From NCBI RefSeq assembly GCF_040829825.1, contig NZ_JBFOLH010000005.1: a stretch of DNA of 64,000 bases, one strand, 5' to 3'. Under the pieces are notes generated by a model. It was not told the origin of the DNA and searched no databases. It saw only the letters and a program-made list of their open reading frames with translations. This DNA comes from Leadbetterella sp040829825 (GTDB taxonomy: Bacteria > Bacteroidota > Bacteroidia > Cytophagales > Spirosomataceae). The translations under genes and the position numbers were made by a program. Shown in pieces: positions 7,392-17,389 of this stretch; the stretch's first letter is position 1; each line of letters starts with the position of its first letter.

Positions 7392-10151
7392 CTATTTGTT
7401 CGATTCAAATGCTTTGTCAATAATTTTATTCTGGTATTCATTGTGGTTCTTGGTATAACCCGTAGCCGGAGAGGCGCTGATTTTCCGCGACAGCACCTCG
7501 TTTATCCCATCCGTGAATTCCCTTTTCAGGTAAAACCAGTACCCCATGTTCAGGGGTTCTTCCTGTACCCATACCCGCTCAGCCCCGGGGTATTTATCCA
7601 GCTCGGCCATGAGCTGTACTTTCGGGAAAGGATACAATTGCTCCATACGCACAATAGCGATGTCTTCCCGTTGGGTATCCGTTTTGCGTTTCAGCAGGTC
7701 GTAATAGATCTTACCGGTACACATGAGCACTCTTTTCACCTTTTTCGGATCTGCCGAGTCGTCACCGATCACCTCTTTAAAGGTGGTTCCCGTTTCAAAT
7801 TCTGAAATATCGGATATGGCCATCGGGTGTCTCAGCATAGACTTGGGCGACATGTGCACGCAGGGCTTCCGGAACGGAAGGGCCAGCTGTCTTCTCAGCA
7901 TATGGAAGAAGTTAGCCGGTGTGGTACAGTTACATACATAAATATTGTACTCCCCGGCCAGCTGCAGGAATCTCTCCGGGCGGGCGTTGGAGTGCTCCGG
8001 TCCCTGGCCTTCATACCCGTGAGGCAGTAAAAGCACCAGTCCGTTCATCAGGTTCCACTTTGATTCGGCCGCCACCACAAACTGGTCGATCATGATCTGC
8101 GCACCGTTGGCAAAATCACCGAACTGGGCCTCCCAGATCACCAGGGCGTTAGGATTGGCCAGGGCGTAGCCGTATTCAAATCCCATTACCGCATATTCGG
8201 AAAGCAGGGAATTGTAGATTTCAAACTTGCCCTGTACGGGCTTGATATGCGAAAGATTATTGTAGGATTTATAGGTTTTCACATCGTGCAGAATGGCATG
8301 ACGATGGGAGAAAGTACCCCTTTGCACATCCTGTCCTGACATTCTTACCCATTTATCATCAGCAAGGATAGACCCGTAAGCCAGCAGCTCACCGGCTGCC
8401 CAGTTAAATGGTTTTTTGCCGCTGAAGATCTCCCGTCTTTCTTCCAGTACCTTCTCGATCTGCTTGATCGGGGTAAATCCTTCGGGAACCGAAGAAAGCG
8501 CTTTGCCTACCTGTTCGATCTCCTCCCTGCTGATCCCCGTTTTGGGCGAACTGTCAAAGTCTCCCACGGTAGAGCGGCGCAGCTCGGCCCAGTCTCTTTC
8601 CAGCTTGGGCAGCTCATATGGAAGCTGGTTCTGCTTCACTTTTGACAGCAGATCCTGCAGGTTATCATCGAATTGTTCTTTCAGCTTTTTGGCGTCGTCA
8701 TCGGTAATGGTACCGTCAGACTTCAGCTTTTCAATATAGATCTCTCTCGGAGAGGCGTGTTTTGAAATGATCTCGTACATGCCCGGCTGGGTAAAGCGGG
8801 GCTCATCGGCTTCGTTATGCCCGTATTTACGGTAGCAGACCATATCAATATAGATGTCCTTATTGAATTCCTGCCGGAACTCTACAGCCAGCTCCATGGC
8901 ATAAACCACGGCTTCCGGATCGTCGCCATTCACATGCAGGATAGGCGTATCCAGCATTTTGGCCACATCTGAGCTGTAAATGCTGGAACGGGCATCAAAG
9001 TTATCTGTAGTAAAACCAATCTGGTTATTGATCACAAAGTGAATGGCCCCGCCCACATAGTAGCCGGGCAGGTTAGACATCTGGTTCACCTCATAAACAA
9101 TACCCTGTCCTGCCAGTGAGGCATCGCCGTGAATGATGATGGGCAGGATTTTATCGTAGATATCGTCAAAGTCATTGTATTTGGTGCCTGCACTTTCAAA
9201 GTGGGCATCGGCGCGGGCACGGGCATAGCCCAATACCACAGGGTCTACGGTTTCGAGGTGCGAGGGGTTGGCCATCAGCTTCAGCGATACCCGGTGGCCG
9301 TCTTCGGTTTCTATCTGCGACGAATACCCCATGTGGTATTTCACGTCGCCGTCACTGAACTCAAGGGTAGGAACATTCTCTTCAAACTCGTTGAAAACCT
9401 GCCCATAAGGCTTCTGCATGATGTTGGTCAGCACGTTCAGCCGGCCCCGGTGAGCCATACCGATCACCACTTCTTCCACACCCAGCTTGGCACCGTACTG
9501 AATGACGGCATCCAGCGCCGGGATAGTTGACTCGCCACCTTCCAGCGAGAAGCGTTTTTTACCCAGGAATTTGGTATGCAGGAAGTTTTCAAAGGCCACC
9601 GCCTTGTTCAGCTGGGCCAGTATCCTGCCCTTCTGCGCCCTGGAGGGCTTATGATTCAGGTAATCTGACTCCACTTTTTTGCGAAGCCAGTTTTTGATCT
9701 TCGAATCCCGGATATACAGGTATTCGTAACCAATTTTTCCGCCATATACATTCTTCAGGAATGTCTCCGTTTCGCGGAGGGTAGCCGGGCGGCCGAATAC
9801 CTCCACCCCTGCTTCAAATACGGTATCGTAATCTGCTTCACTGAGCCCGAAAAACTTCAGGTCCAGGTTGGCGTTGTATTTTCTGACCGGGTAGATGGGG
9901 TCAATCTGGGACAACAAATGTCCCCGTGAGCGATACCCCCGTATAAGGTGAACCACCTCGCGCTCTTTTTTCAGTGTATCTTCTGAAACAGATACATTTC
10001 CTTTTCCCCCACCCCAGGAATTAAAAAATTCGTAACCTTTAAAAAAGAACTCCCAGCTTTTGTCTACTGATGCAGGATCCTGTAAATATTGTTTGTATAA
10101 TGCTTCAATGGCGGAGACGTCGCCGTTGGCAATGTATGAAAACTGGTCCAT
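7392..10151 (-). CDS. sucA: 2-oxoglutarate dehydrogenase E1 component
   Basis: A 919-residue thiamine diphosphate enzyme that decarboxylates 2-oxoglutarate in the TCA cycle and succinylates the lipoyl arm of SucB. The N-terminus has the E1o assembly segment (MDQFSYIANGDVSAIEALY). The ThDP region HGDASLAGQGIVYEV followed by INNQIGFTT, and the C-terminal transketolase-like part (WEAQFGDFANGAQIMIDQF, EGQGPEHSNARPERFLQL), are typical. Length matches the family. It is the first gene of the operon; a 230-base AT-rich region upstream should hold its promoter, though I could not find a convincing -7 box there. Confidence 0.97.
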   Translation of the reverse strand: MDQFSYIANGDVSAIEALYKQYLQDPASVDKSWEFFFKGYEFFNSWGGGKGNVSVSEDTLKKEREVVHLIRGYRSRGHLLSQIDPIYPVRKYNANLDLKFFGLSEADYDTVFEAGVEVFGRPATLRETETFLKNVYGGKIGYEYLYIRDSKIKNWLRKKVESDYLNHKPSRAQKGRILAQLNKAVAFENFLHTKFLGKKRFSLEGGESTIPALDAVIQYGAKLGVEEVVIGMAHRGRLNVLTNIMQKPYGQVFNEFEENVPTLEFSDGDVKYHMGYSSQIETEDGHRVSLKLMANPSHLETVDPVVLGYARARADAHFESAGTKYNDFDDIYDKILPIIIHGDASLAGQGIVYEVNQMSNLPGYYVGGAIHFVINNQIGFTTDNFDARSSIYSSDVAKMLDTPILHVNGDDPEAVVYAMELAVEFRQEFNKDIYIDMVCYRKYGHNEADEPRFTQPGMYEIISKHASPREIYIEKLKSDGTITDDDAKKLKEQFDDNLQDLLSKVKQNQLPYELPKLERDWAELRRSTVGDFDSSPKTGISREEIEQVGKALSSVPEGFTPIKQIEKVLEERREIFSGKKPFNWAAGELLAYGSILADDKWVRMSGQDVQRGTFSHRHAILHDVKTYKSYNNLSHIKPVQGKFEIYNSLLSEYAVMGFEYGYALANPNALVIWEAQFGDFANGAQIMIDQFVVAAESKWNLMNGLVLLLPHGYEGQGPEHSNARPERFLQLAGEYNIYVCNCTTPANFFHMLRRQLALPFRKPCVHMSPKSMLRHPMAISDISEFETGTTFKEVIGDDSADPKKVKRVLMCTGKIYYDLLKRKTDTQREDIAIVRMEQLYPFPKVQLMAELDKYPGAERVWVQEEPLNMGYWFYLKREFTDGINEVLSRKISASPATGYTKNHNEYQNKIIDKAFESNK

Positions 10152-10385
10152 TATTTTTAGTTTTCTCTTAACACTTATTATGTATAAAACTGCTTATTAA
10201 TTGTAGATGATAACCCCGTGAACTGATTACTTTGCGAACTACGTGCTTTTATTTCTAAAACACAATTTTTTCCATCGTTTTACCTAAAAACTGCGCTCAT
10301 TTTCGATTTTTTTCCGACATTTTTCTCCCGAAAGTAAGAAAAAAGGAATATTTTAATTAGACAATTAACTAATTATATAAATTAA

Positions 10386-11279
10386 TCAGAACCGGTCGTA
10401 ATACCAGCTGTCTCCGCTCCTGTCGCGGTGGTTGTATTTCAGGTAAAACTGGAAGATACCGTTCATCCGGAAATTGGGGTTACCGGTGATGGGGGCCGTA
10501 GAATACCGGAGGGTGTTGGTATTGTAAGCCAGGCCCAGGGTAAGGTCTTCGGTAAATTTGTATTCGGCAGCCGGCAGAAACGACTTGTCTTTGGTATAGT
10601 AGTCAAATATTTTATTGATGCGGTAAGAGCCGGTCAGGGCCAGGCGCTTATTGAACCAGAGCTTCAGGTTGAAATCAAAATTGTTTTGCCCGTCCATACC
10701 TGACCACACCACATTGGCATTGTAGCTCACAAAGTTTTCATCACCCGATGCATAGCCGCCGTTGACATAAAAGGGCCCTTTCACCGTAAGGTCATTTTCA
10801 GATACATACAGCGAGGGCTTGGATACCCCCAGGAACACCCCGTTATACGACATAAAGATGCCCAGGCCTGCGTTAAAAGAAGTGCGGGGCCGCGAAGAAG
10901 CTATATACGCCGGCAGGATAGCCAGGCCCGCATTTACTCCTCCCTTTAAGCGGAAGTCACCCATTTCCACCCCTTTGGCCAGGCTTAGCCCAAAGTTATT
11001 CCCGCTGGCATTGCCATAATTGTCGCTGGAGCTCTGGAAAGCCAGGCCTGTTTTGTTATACAGCTGCCCGTCCAGGACCAGTACGTGGCTCAGCTGGTTA
11101 AAGCGCAGGTTACCGTTAAACTGGTTTCCCACAATTCCTTTGATGGTAAACGGGCCGTTTTCACCCGCCAGGGCCGGGTTTAAGGCCAGGTAATTAAAAT
11201 GATACTGGTTCATCAGGCCGATCTGCGCATTTGCGGCCAGCGTGAAAAGCATGAGGCAGCTAAAAAGGTATTTCTTCAT
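10386..11279 (-). CDS. PorP/SprF family outer membrane protein (second copy)
   Basis: A 297-residue exported protein. The start at 11279 gives a good signal peptide (MKKYLFSCLMLFTLAANAQ); the in-frame codon 33 bases upstream does not. The mature N-terminus has the family pattern IGLMNQYHFNYLALNPALAGENG and alternating hydrophobic strands up to the C-terminus, as in PorP/SprF proteins, which help the type IX secretion system and cell-surface adhesins in Bacteroidota. It lies downstream of the PorE-like gene but a strong terminator separates them, so it is probably transcribed on its own. It may serve a different partner from the first copy. Confidence 0.85.
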   Translation of the reverse strand: MKKYLFSCLMLFTLAANAQIGLMNQYHFNYLALNPALAGENGPFTIKGIVGNQFNGNLRFNQLSHVLVLDGQLYNKTGLAFQSSSDNYGNASGNNFGLSLAKGVEMGDFRLKGGVNAGLAILPAYIASSRPRTSFNAGLGIFMSYNGVFLGVSKPSLYVSENDLTVKGPFYVNGGYASGDENFVSYNANVVWSGMDGQNNFDFNLKLWFNKRLALTGSYRINKIFDYYTKDKSFLPAAEYKFTEDLTLGLAYNTNTLRYSTAPITGNPNFRMNGIFQFYLKYNHRDRSGDSWYYDRF

Positions 11280-11374
11280 ATTTGCTAAAAAGTTCCGCAC
11301 ATTGAGTTCCAAGGTATTAAGGTGTAATTTTTTGCACCTTCCACCGGTTCCTGTCTTCCGGAATGTAAGATATG

Positions 11375-11405
11375 AAAAAGGCCGTTTAACAAAAATTAAA
11401 CGGCC
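11375..11405 (-). terminator. Rho-independent terminator after the PorE-like gene
   Basis: Perfect 10-bp stem GGCCGTTTAA (11380-11389) / TTAAACGGCC (11396-11405) with a 6-base loop. On the minus strand the stem is followed by a T-run (complement of 11375-11379). It lies 20 bases after the stop of the OmpA-family gene. Confidence 0.85.
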
Positions 11406-11426
11406 CTATTTTTTCTCTACGTCTGG

Positions 11427-13865
11427 TCAGTTCAGCTGCACCACTTTTATTTCTGTACGGCGGTTCAGCTGGTGTTCTGCTTCCGAGCACTTCACGCCGT
11501 CAGCACAGCCGTTCACCAGCTGGGTTTCGCCGAAGCCCCGGTAATCCAGGATCCGTGAACGGCTTATGCCCCGTTTGAAGAGGTATTCTGCCGTACTTTT
11601 TGCCCGGTTATCCGACAATTTCTGGTTAAATTCTTTTGAGCTGCGGCTGTCGGTATGTGACCGGAGCTCTATTTTCATATTGGGGTATTCCCGCATGATA
11701 TCTACCAGCTTGTCCAGCCCGGCTCTTGCGTCTCTGCGGATATAGTATTTCCCATAGTCAAAGTAAATGTTCTCAATTTCCACCACATCACCTTCTTTGA
11801 ACATATAGATCTCAGGCACTACATTGGCCGCATCATTACAATTAAATTTCTGCAGCAGCGAGCTCTTCGAGCCGTATTCGTCTTTCTTGCCCTGCAGGGT
11901 ATAATCGCAGCCTTCCACTGCTGTAAATTCAAAGTTACCGTCTTTATCCGAATACGCCGTGATGGTGGTGCCGTCGCATTCGTTTTTCAGGCTTACCAGC
12001 ACACCTTCTACCGGTGCCTTAGACGAGAGCATTTTCACTTTGCCCCTGATGGTACAGGTTTTTGCATCCGGCCTCAGGCTGGAAGGAATCCGGTCCCTGG
12101 CAATCAGCCCGCTGCTGTCGAGCCCCGGCCGTTGCAACGGTATTTCCAGCCGCGGTGTTTCGGTATCGCATTCTTCCGTCATATAGGTCACGGTATTGGG
12201 GGTATACCCTTCTTTCGTGGCCTTGAAGGCATAATTGTGCGTGGTTACAACGTTATCCATCTTCACAATACCGTCTGCGTCGGTTTCCACGGTCTGCTCA
12301 TTTCCCTTGTCGTCAGTAAAGGTAATCCTGGAGCGATCCAGCGGCATTTTTGTGTCGGCATCGTATACGGCGATCAGCAGATCGCAGCCGGCTTCACATT
12401 CCCGGTCAAATTTATAGATATCGTCATCATCACCGCCTTCTTTCCGGTTGGAAGAGAAATAACCGCTTTTGCGTTGCCCGTCAGTAATGATACCGAAGTC
12501 GTCTTTGCTGGAGTTCAGCGGCATGCCCAGGTTGGTTACCTTTCCTTTGGGCGTGGTACCTTCCATTCTCACGTAAAAGATATCGAGATCACCCAGCCCG
12601 GGGTGGCCGTCGGAGGAGAAGTACAGGTTTCCGAGCTCATCTATAAAAGGAAACATTTCATTTCCGGCAGTATTGATCTTGTCGCCCAGGTTAATGGGAG
12701 CACCCCAGCCTGAACCTTCGTATCTCGATACGTAAAGGTCGGTTCCGCCAAAGCCGCCGGGCATATCCGACACAAAGAACAGTAAGCGCTCATCGGCTGA
12801 AAGTGCCGGGTGGCCGGTAGAGTACTGATCCGAGTTAAAGGGCAGCTCGGTAATGTTCGTCCATGAGTCTTTTTTGGCTTCTGCCGAATACATTTTCAGC
12901 TTGATCACGCCGTCATCGCTCTTTTTAGGGCTTCCGCCTTTCATATTGTTCCGGGTAAATATCACCCGTCTGCCGTCTTTGAAAAAGGCTACCGGACCTT
13001 CGTGGTACTTGGAGTTAATGGCGCCGCTCATCCGGTCGCTTTCGGTCAGGGCCCGGTCAGCGTAATTCGTCCGTTTCCCCCCGATGTTCCCGCCGCCCAG
13101 AACCCCCAGTGTGGGAGAGTCATTGGCGGTGGAGGTGGTGTATTCGTCCGATCCTACCTGTGGTGTACGCCGTGTTTTCGAGGTTTTGGCAGAAGCAGCC
13201 CCGCCCAGTCCGGCCTCCCCTGTCGATACTTTGGCCAGCTCGTCGAGGTGATACAGATCCAGGAACGGGCTGTTGTTCCACTCAAATACACGCTTCACTC
13301 CCCCGGAGGTCTTCCGGTTAGAAACAAACACTAAGCCGTTCTGGTATTTTACCGGGCTGAAATCAGCAGCAGAAGTGTTGATAGACAAGTAGTCTACCTT
13401 ATAGCAATCTACATTTTTAGCCAGTACACTGATGTCTTCGTAAAGCTTTGAAAAACCTTTGGCCCTGTCATCGTTGTCTACCAGGAGCAGGTAGTTATCA
13501 AACTGCTCCTGTGATTCCTTGTATTTGGAGTTGCTGGCCAGCGCCCTTGCATAAGAGAGCGTCAGGTTAGCACGATCAGCACCCAGGTCAATGCCCGAGT
13601 TGAGCAGCGACTGCAGCACACGCTCTGCATTGACAGCGTCTTTTACTTTAAGATAGCTTTCTGAAAGGTTTTTCATCACCAGTACCTTCTCCACATCAGA
13701 AATATTCTTCTTTTTCAAGACCTCCTCATACGCAGTGATGGCCTTCATATAGCTCATGCTTTCGTAGTAGTGGTTTGCTGTTTTGATCAAAACGCTCTGT
13801 GCAGAAACCACCTGAGCCAGTAAAAGGAAAAGCAATATACAGGTAAAATTTTTCACGTTCGTCAT
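11427..13865 (-). CDS. PorE-like protein: TPR, beta-propeller, carboxypeptidase-regulatory and OmpA domains
   Basis: An 812-residue exported protein. The start at 13865 yields a signal peptide (MTNVKNFTCILLFLLLAQVVSAQ region) and avoids overlapping the upstream gene. Then come TPR-like helices (NHYYESMSYMKAITAYEEVL), PD40/WD40-like propeller blades (FVSDMPGGFGGTDLYVSRY, YFSSDGHPGLGDLDIFYVR, YFSSNRKEGGDDDDIYKFD), two carboxypeptidase-regulatory-like Ig domains, and a C-terminal OmpA peptidoglycan-binding domain (IYFDYGKYYIRRDA, SHTDSR, LSDNRAKSTAEYL). This order is that of PorE, the Porphyromonas T9SS component that anchors the machinery to peptidoglycan. The PorP-family gene just upstream supports a secretion or gliding role. 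It could be a paralogue rather than the main PorE. Confidence 0.85.
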   Translation of the reverse strand: MTNVKNFTCILLFLLLAQVVSAQSVLIKTANHYYESMSYMKAITAYEEVLKKKNISDVEKVLVMKNLSESYLKVKDAVNAERVLQSLLNSGIDLGADRANLTLSYARALASNSKYKESQEQFDNYLLLVDNDDRAKGFSKLYEDISVLAKNVDCYKVDYLSINTSAADFSPVKYQNGLVFVSNRKTSGGVKRVFEWNNSPFLDLYHLDELAKVSTGEAGLGGAASAKTSKTRRTPQVGSDEYTTSTANDSPTLGVLGGGNIGGKRTNYADRALTESDRMSGAINSKYHEGPVAFFKDGRRVIFTRNNMKGGSPKKSDDGVIKLKMYSAEAKKDSWTNITELPFNSDQYSTGHPALSADERLLFFVSDMPGGFGGTDLYVSRYEGSGWGAPINLGDKINTAGNEMFPFIDELGNLYFSSDGHPGLGDLDIFYVRMEGTTPKGKVTNLGMPLNSSKDDFGIITDGQRKSGYFSSNRKEGGDDDDIYKFDRECEAGCDLLIAVYDADTKMPLDRSRITFTDDKGNEQTVETDADGIVKMDNVVTTHNYAFKATKEGYTPNTVTYMTEECDTETPRLEIPLQRPGLDSSGLIARDRIPSSLRPDAKTCTIRGKVKMLSSKAPVEGVLVSLKNECDGTTITAYSDKDGNFEFTAVEGCDYTLQGKKDEYGSKSSLLQKFNCNDAANVVPEIYMFKEGDVVEIENIYFDYGKYYIRRDARAGLDKLVDIMREYPNMKIELRSHTDSRSSKEFNQKLSDNRAKSTAEYLFKRGISRSRILDYRGFGETQLVNGCADGVKCSEAEHQLNRRTEIKVVQLN

Positions 13866-13881
13866 CTTCTTTAAGTGGTAA

Positions 13882-14868
13882 TCAGAAATAGCGCGGCGTA
13901 ACAATCTTATCTTTTCCGAAGCCGAATTCGTATCTCAGGAATCCTTCATAAGTAGGCGTTCCGGCTATTTTTTTATAGAATGTCTTTCCTTCGCTGGTTT
14001 CGCTCATCTTTCCTAAGCTGGTGTCATAGGCAAAGCCTATCCGGAGCTGGGGAGTAAGCTGCAGTTCCAGCATACCTACCAGGGCATCCATCTGGTCTGT
14101 TCCTGAGAATACCATCTGTGATTTACGGGCCGAGAAGCCAATGGCTATTTTGTCGCGGTACCAGAGGTTCAGGTTACCGTCCAGGCCTATCGGGGCGCCT
14201 CTTGTTACCCGGATTACGGTAGAAGGCTTCAGCTTAAAGTTACCGTTGCCCACTACAAAGCCCATCATGGCAAAGTAGTGCCGCTGGGTTTTGCCCTCGC
14301 TGTCGGCGTTGGGGGATATCCGCTGCTCAATCAGCTGCGGTACCGACAGCCCGAAATAGGCTTTGTCGTTGCTGATGAACATGCCCAGCCCGGCGTTAAA
14401 CACAAACCGCGAAACATCCATGTCAAATGCCGGGTCATTTTCTTCAATATTCTTCACATTGGAAAGATTGGCGCTCACATTGGTAATGGTAGGCTGCACA
14501 CCCAACGACATGGTAGTCCGCTCGGTAAGCTTGAATTTGTACGCATAGGCCAGGTTGAGGCCCGTGGTGTTCCAGTGCCCGATGTTGTCGTTATAGACAG
14601 AAAGCCCGATGCCCATTTTCTCGTTCTGGAAAGGCATATCCAGCGTAAGCGAATGGGTTTTGGGAGCGCCGTTCACCCCCACCCACTGGTACCGGCCCAG
14701 GGCCGTAATGCTCAGCACATCGCGGCTACCCGCATAGGCCGGGTTAATGGCCATGGTATTGAACATGTATTGGGAGTAAAATACTTCCTGCTGCGCTGAA
14801 GCCGACCAGGATATTCCGCAAATGGCTAAAAGCGTTATCCAAAATTGAGTAAAATTCAGATATTTCAT
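13882..14868 (-). CDS. PorP/SprF family type IX secretion-associated outer membrane protein
   Basis: A 328-residue protein with a signal peptide (ending SASAQ) and the hallmark PorP/SprF N-terminus QQEVFYSQYMFNTMAINPAYAGSRD. The rest alternates as in an outer membrane beta-barrel and ends in aromatic-rich YEFGFGKDKIVTPRYF. Family members bind PorK/N or help deliver SprB-like adhesins. It is 16 bases upstream of the PorE-like gene on the same strand and is the first gene of that pair. The second PorP-like protein at 10.4-11.3 kb is alignable at its start but clearly divergent. Confidence 0.9.
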   Translation of the reverse strand: MKYLNFTQFWITLLAICGISWSASAQQEVFYSQYMFNTMAINPAYAGSRDVLSITALGRYQWVGVNGAPKTHSLTLDMPFQNEKMGIGLSVYNDNIGHWNTTGLNLAYAYKFKLTERTTMSLGVQPTITNVSANLSNVKNIEENDPAFDMDVSRFVFNAGLGMFISNDKAYFGLSVPQLIEQRISPNADSEGKTQRHYFAMMGFVVGNGNFKLKPSTVIRVTRGAPIGLDGNLNLWYRDKIAIGFSARKSQMVFSGTDQMDALVGMLELQLTPQLRIGFAYDTSLGKMSETSEGKTFYKKIAGTPTYEGFLRYEFGFGKDKIVTPRYF

Positions 14869-15040
14869 ATTTTCAATTATAAATACTCACTTCCGTTAAG
14901 ATTCTGTCTAATGATATACCAATAACCAAGCCAAAATTTCTTAACTGCGGCTTATTCGGAAAAATAAATTATTCCCGCAACCGGATATACCAGGACCGTC
15001 CGGAGATAAAGCGTAGCGAAAACTATGCCAAGGGATGGGG

Positions 15041-15082
15041 AGTGAAAAGTGAAAAGTGAAAAGTGAAAAACTAAAAGCTGAA
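15041..15082. repeat. Tandem heptamer repeat AGTGAAA
   Basis: Four exact copies of AGTGAAA (15041-15068) followed by two drifted copies (AACTAAA, AGCTGAA). It lies just past the 3' end of the gene ending at 15101. A related A/T-rich heptad array is at 52289-52385. Confidence 0.75.
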
Positions 15083-15100
15083 AACGGTCTGCCGATGCGG

Positions 15101-17374
15101 TTAAAAGTCTTTTCCTACAGAAAGATGGAATTTAGGAGATGTAACCGTGCCGTCTTCAAAGCCGTAAGCGTAGTCGGCACGAACAAATATTCCGAGTATG
15201 GTAGTCCTGATACCGCCACCGAAACCGGACAGAAACGGATTTTTAAAGTTGGTTACTTCTATCAGAAAGGGGCTGTTCTGCCCTGTAATGACGGTATTCA
15301 GGCTGTTTTGCCGGCTGAAAGGGCCTTTAGAACCCATCCAGGCCGTACCGATGTCGTAGAACCCTACCAGCTGCATATTCCGCAGGAAGTTGCTCGACAG
15401 GGCCATCTGGGGCAGGATTTCCACCAGGTGTGACCTGAGCTCCACATTGCCCAACAGGTGGTTATTGCCGTACAGCCGGCCAAAGTCAAAGCCCCTCAGG
15501 GTACCCGGGAAATTGTAAAGCAGGATGTTCTTGTTGTCCGGATCCCCTCCTGCTATCACTTCATCGGTCTGGTAGGTTTTCCGGTTTATGCTGTTCTCCA
15601 CGCCCCCGATAAACGAGTATTTGGGCGAATTTCCCCTCGAAGTACCGTAACTCAGGCGACCCGCTACCTGGAGCCCCCGGAAGATCCGCTGGTAATGCCG
15701 GATATCCACATAGGTGTTTTTAAAGCTACGTAAGGTGTTGGAGGTATGGTAATACTGGTCAAAAGATACTTTGGCTTTGGTACCTGTTTCCACGCCCAAT
15801 GAGCTCACCCGGGTATTGTCAAAAACCACGCTGACATTCGGAGCGAAGTAATAGTCATCCGGGATACCTTTTACGGTCATCATTTCGTAGTCAATATCTT
15901 CATTTTTCACCAGCGCCGGTGTGATCTCGATCTTCAGCCGGGTAGAAAACGGGTAGATAAGCGTGGCAGAAATCCGCTGCTGTATCAGCCGGCGGTACAG
16001 GTACTCGGGCTGGTCGCGGGCAATCACATGGTTCAGAGGCCGGAACAGGAAGGCATCGCGGCTGTCAGCGGTCTCCAGGTCTACCGATCTTTTCTCGTAC
16101 TTAAACACAAAATCCACTTTCCGGGCATAGTGCCCGTAGGTCAGCCCGAAATCAAAGCTTTTGAACAGCGGTGTAGAGGGCCGTATAAATGAATTAAACG
16201 AAAAAACATTGTTCTGAAGCAGGTCATGAAACGAGATGGCATAGCCCAGGCCGAACTGCCGTACCGGGTCAGCCACCACATCGATCTTCCGGTCGTTGCT
16301 TACCAGGAAATTTTTAAACAGCTTCACTGCCGACAGCTTCACATCACCGTTCCCCGGCTTGGTTCCTCCTCTGCTATCCGGTGTGGTGCCGGCCTGCGTT
16401 GCCCCTGAAGCGGCACCCTGGTAACGAAGCACGTTGGCTTCATCAAACAGGTAATCGTCGGTATCCACTTCTCCCGGAGCCAGGTCTGCAATTCTTTTCG
16501 CCGGCGGCAATATCACCACAGGCACCGTTTCCTCCGGTGCTTCATGAAGGGGTGCACCGGCCAGGTAGAAATCGGTCCAGTCTTTCATAAATTTCGGGAA
16601 AGACACCCCCAGTGTGCTGGTAATGCTCGACTGCTCGTTGTGGATAATCCGGGTAAGGTTGAGAATATTGGATATATTATCTTTACCGTATTTCAGCGCT
16701 ATAAAATTCCATATCGACTGCCCGACCAGCCTGGCGGTTTCACCCTTCAGGTTTTTCAGGCGCTGCGACTGCACCCCGGCAATAGCCGTTTTAAAGGCAT
16801 CAAAGCGTGCCGAGTTATCTTCTTCAGCCACGTAGGCGCTTATCCCGGCGGTAAACCATTCGGGGAGGTTCAGCAGGATCTGGCTTTCAATAGATTCCCT
16901 GACATTGCCGCCGTACAGCATGTCGTATACATATATGGAAGAAACGCTGCTGACCAGCTGCTTATGAAAGAGCGAATCATTTTTCTCGTAGGCAGTGAGT
17001 ATGCGGCTGTGCCGGCTGTCGAGCAAAGTTCCGTTTTCCACACGGGCCGTTTCACCGATCAGGTTGGTCGAGTTCAGGTCGGCAGAAGAGTTAAAAACAA
17101 AAACGGTTACGGGCTCATAGGGAATATAGCCCAGGATACCGGTTATACGCGGGTACGATTTCTCCAGGAAAGCCGCCGCATTCCGGCTGATCTGCTCGCC
17201 GCCACGGTAAAAGTTATAGGTGAAATTAGCTGAGCTGAAGGTTCTCCACTGAAACTCTTTGTTCTGGATCTTACTTTTACCAAATTCTTCTCCTGAAACC
17301 CCGTAATACCTTTGAGCCATTACGGTTTTCGTCATCAGAAAACAGAAAAATATGATCGATAGTCGTCTTATCAT
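15101..17374 (-). CDS. Outer membrane barrel protein with a degenerate peptidase-MA-like N-terminal domain
   Basis: A 757-residue exported protein (signal peptide ending MAQ at about residue 21). Residues 45-190 resemble the peptidase MA-like domain that precedes TolB-like repeats in many Bacteroidota proteins: FTYNFYRGGEQISRNAAAFLEKSYPRI, PVTVFVFNSSADLNSTN and LPEWFTAGISAYV (170-182). The HExxH zinc motif expected around residue 138-152 is missing; the segment reads HKQLVSSVSSIYVYDM. Instead of TolB propellers, the C-terminal half (about 380-757) looks like an outer membrane beta-barrel of the surface-antigen type, with strands such as GRLSYGTSRGN and a terminal Phe (KFHLSVGKDF). It is 15 bases after the FAD oxidoreductase gene, probably in its operon. 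Function unknown. Confidence 0.7.
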   Translation of the reverse strand: MIRRLSIIFFCFLMTKTVMAQRYYGVSGEEFGKSKIQNKEFQWRTFSSANFTYNFYRGGEQISRNAAAFLEKSYPRITGILGYIPYEPVTVFVFNSSADLNSTNLIGETARVENGTLLDSRHSRILTAYEKNDSLFHKQLVSSVSSIYVYDMLYGGNVRESIESQILLNLPEWFTAGISAYVAEEDNSARFDAFKTAIAGVQSQRLKNLKGETARLVGQSIWNFIALKYGKDNISNILNLTRIIHNEQSSITSTLGVSFPKFMKDWTDFYLAGAPLHEAPEETVPVVILPPAKRIADLAPGEVDTDDYLFDEANVLRYQGAASGATQAGTTPDSRGGTKPGNGDVKLSAVKLFKNFLVSNDRKIDVVADPVRQFGLGYAISFHDLLQNNVFSFNSFIRPSTPLFKSFDFGLTYGHYARKVDFVFKYEKRSVDLETADSRDAFLFRPLNHVIARDQPEYLYRRLIQQRISATLIYPFSTRLKIEITPALVKNEDIDYEMMTVKGIPDDYYFAPNVSVVFDNTRVSSLGVETGTKAKVSFDQYYHTSNTLRSFKNTYVDIRHYQRIFRGLQVAGRLSYGTSRGNSPKYSFIGGVENSINRKTYQTDEVIAGGDPDNKNILLYNFPGTLRGFDFGRLYGNNHLLGNVELRSHLVEILPQMALSSNFLRNMQLVGFYDIGTAWMGSKGPFSRQNSLNTVITGQNSPFLIEVTNFKNPFLSGFGGGIRTTILGIFVRADYAYGFEDGTVTSPKFHLSVGKDF

Positions 17375-17389
17375 CCGGGAAAAATCAAC

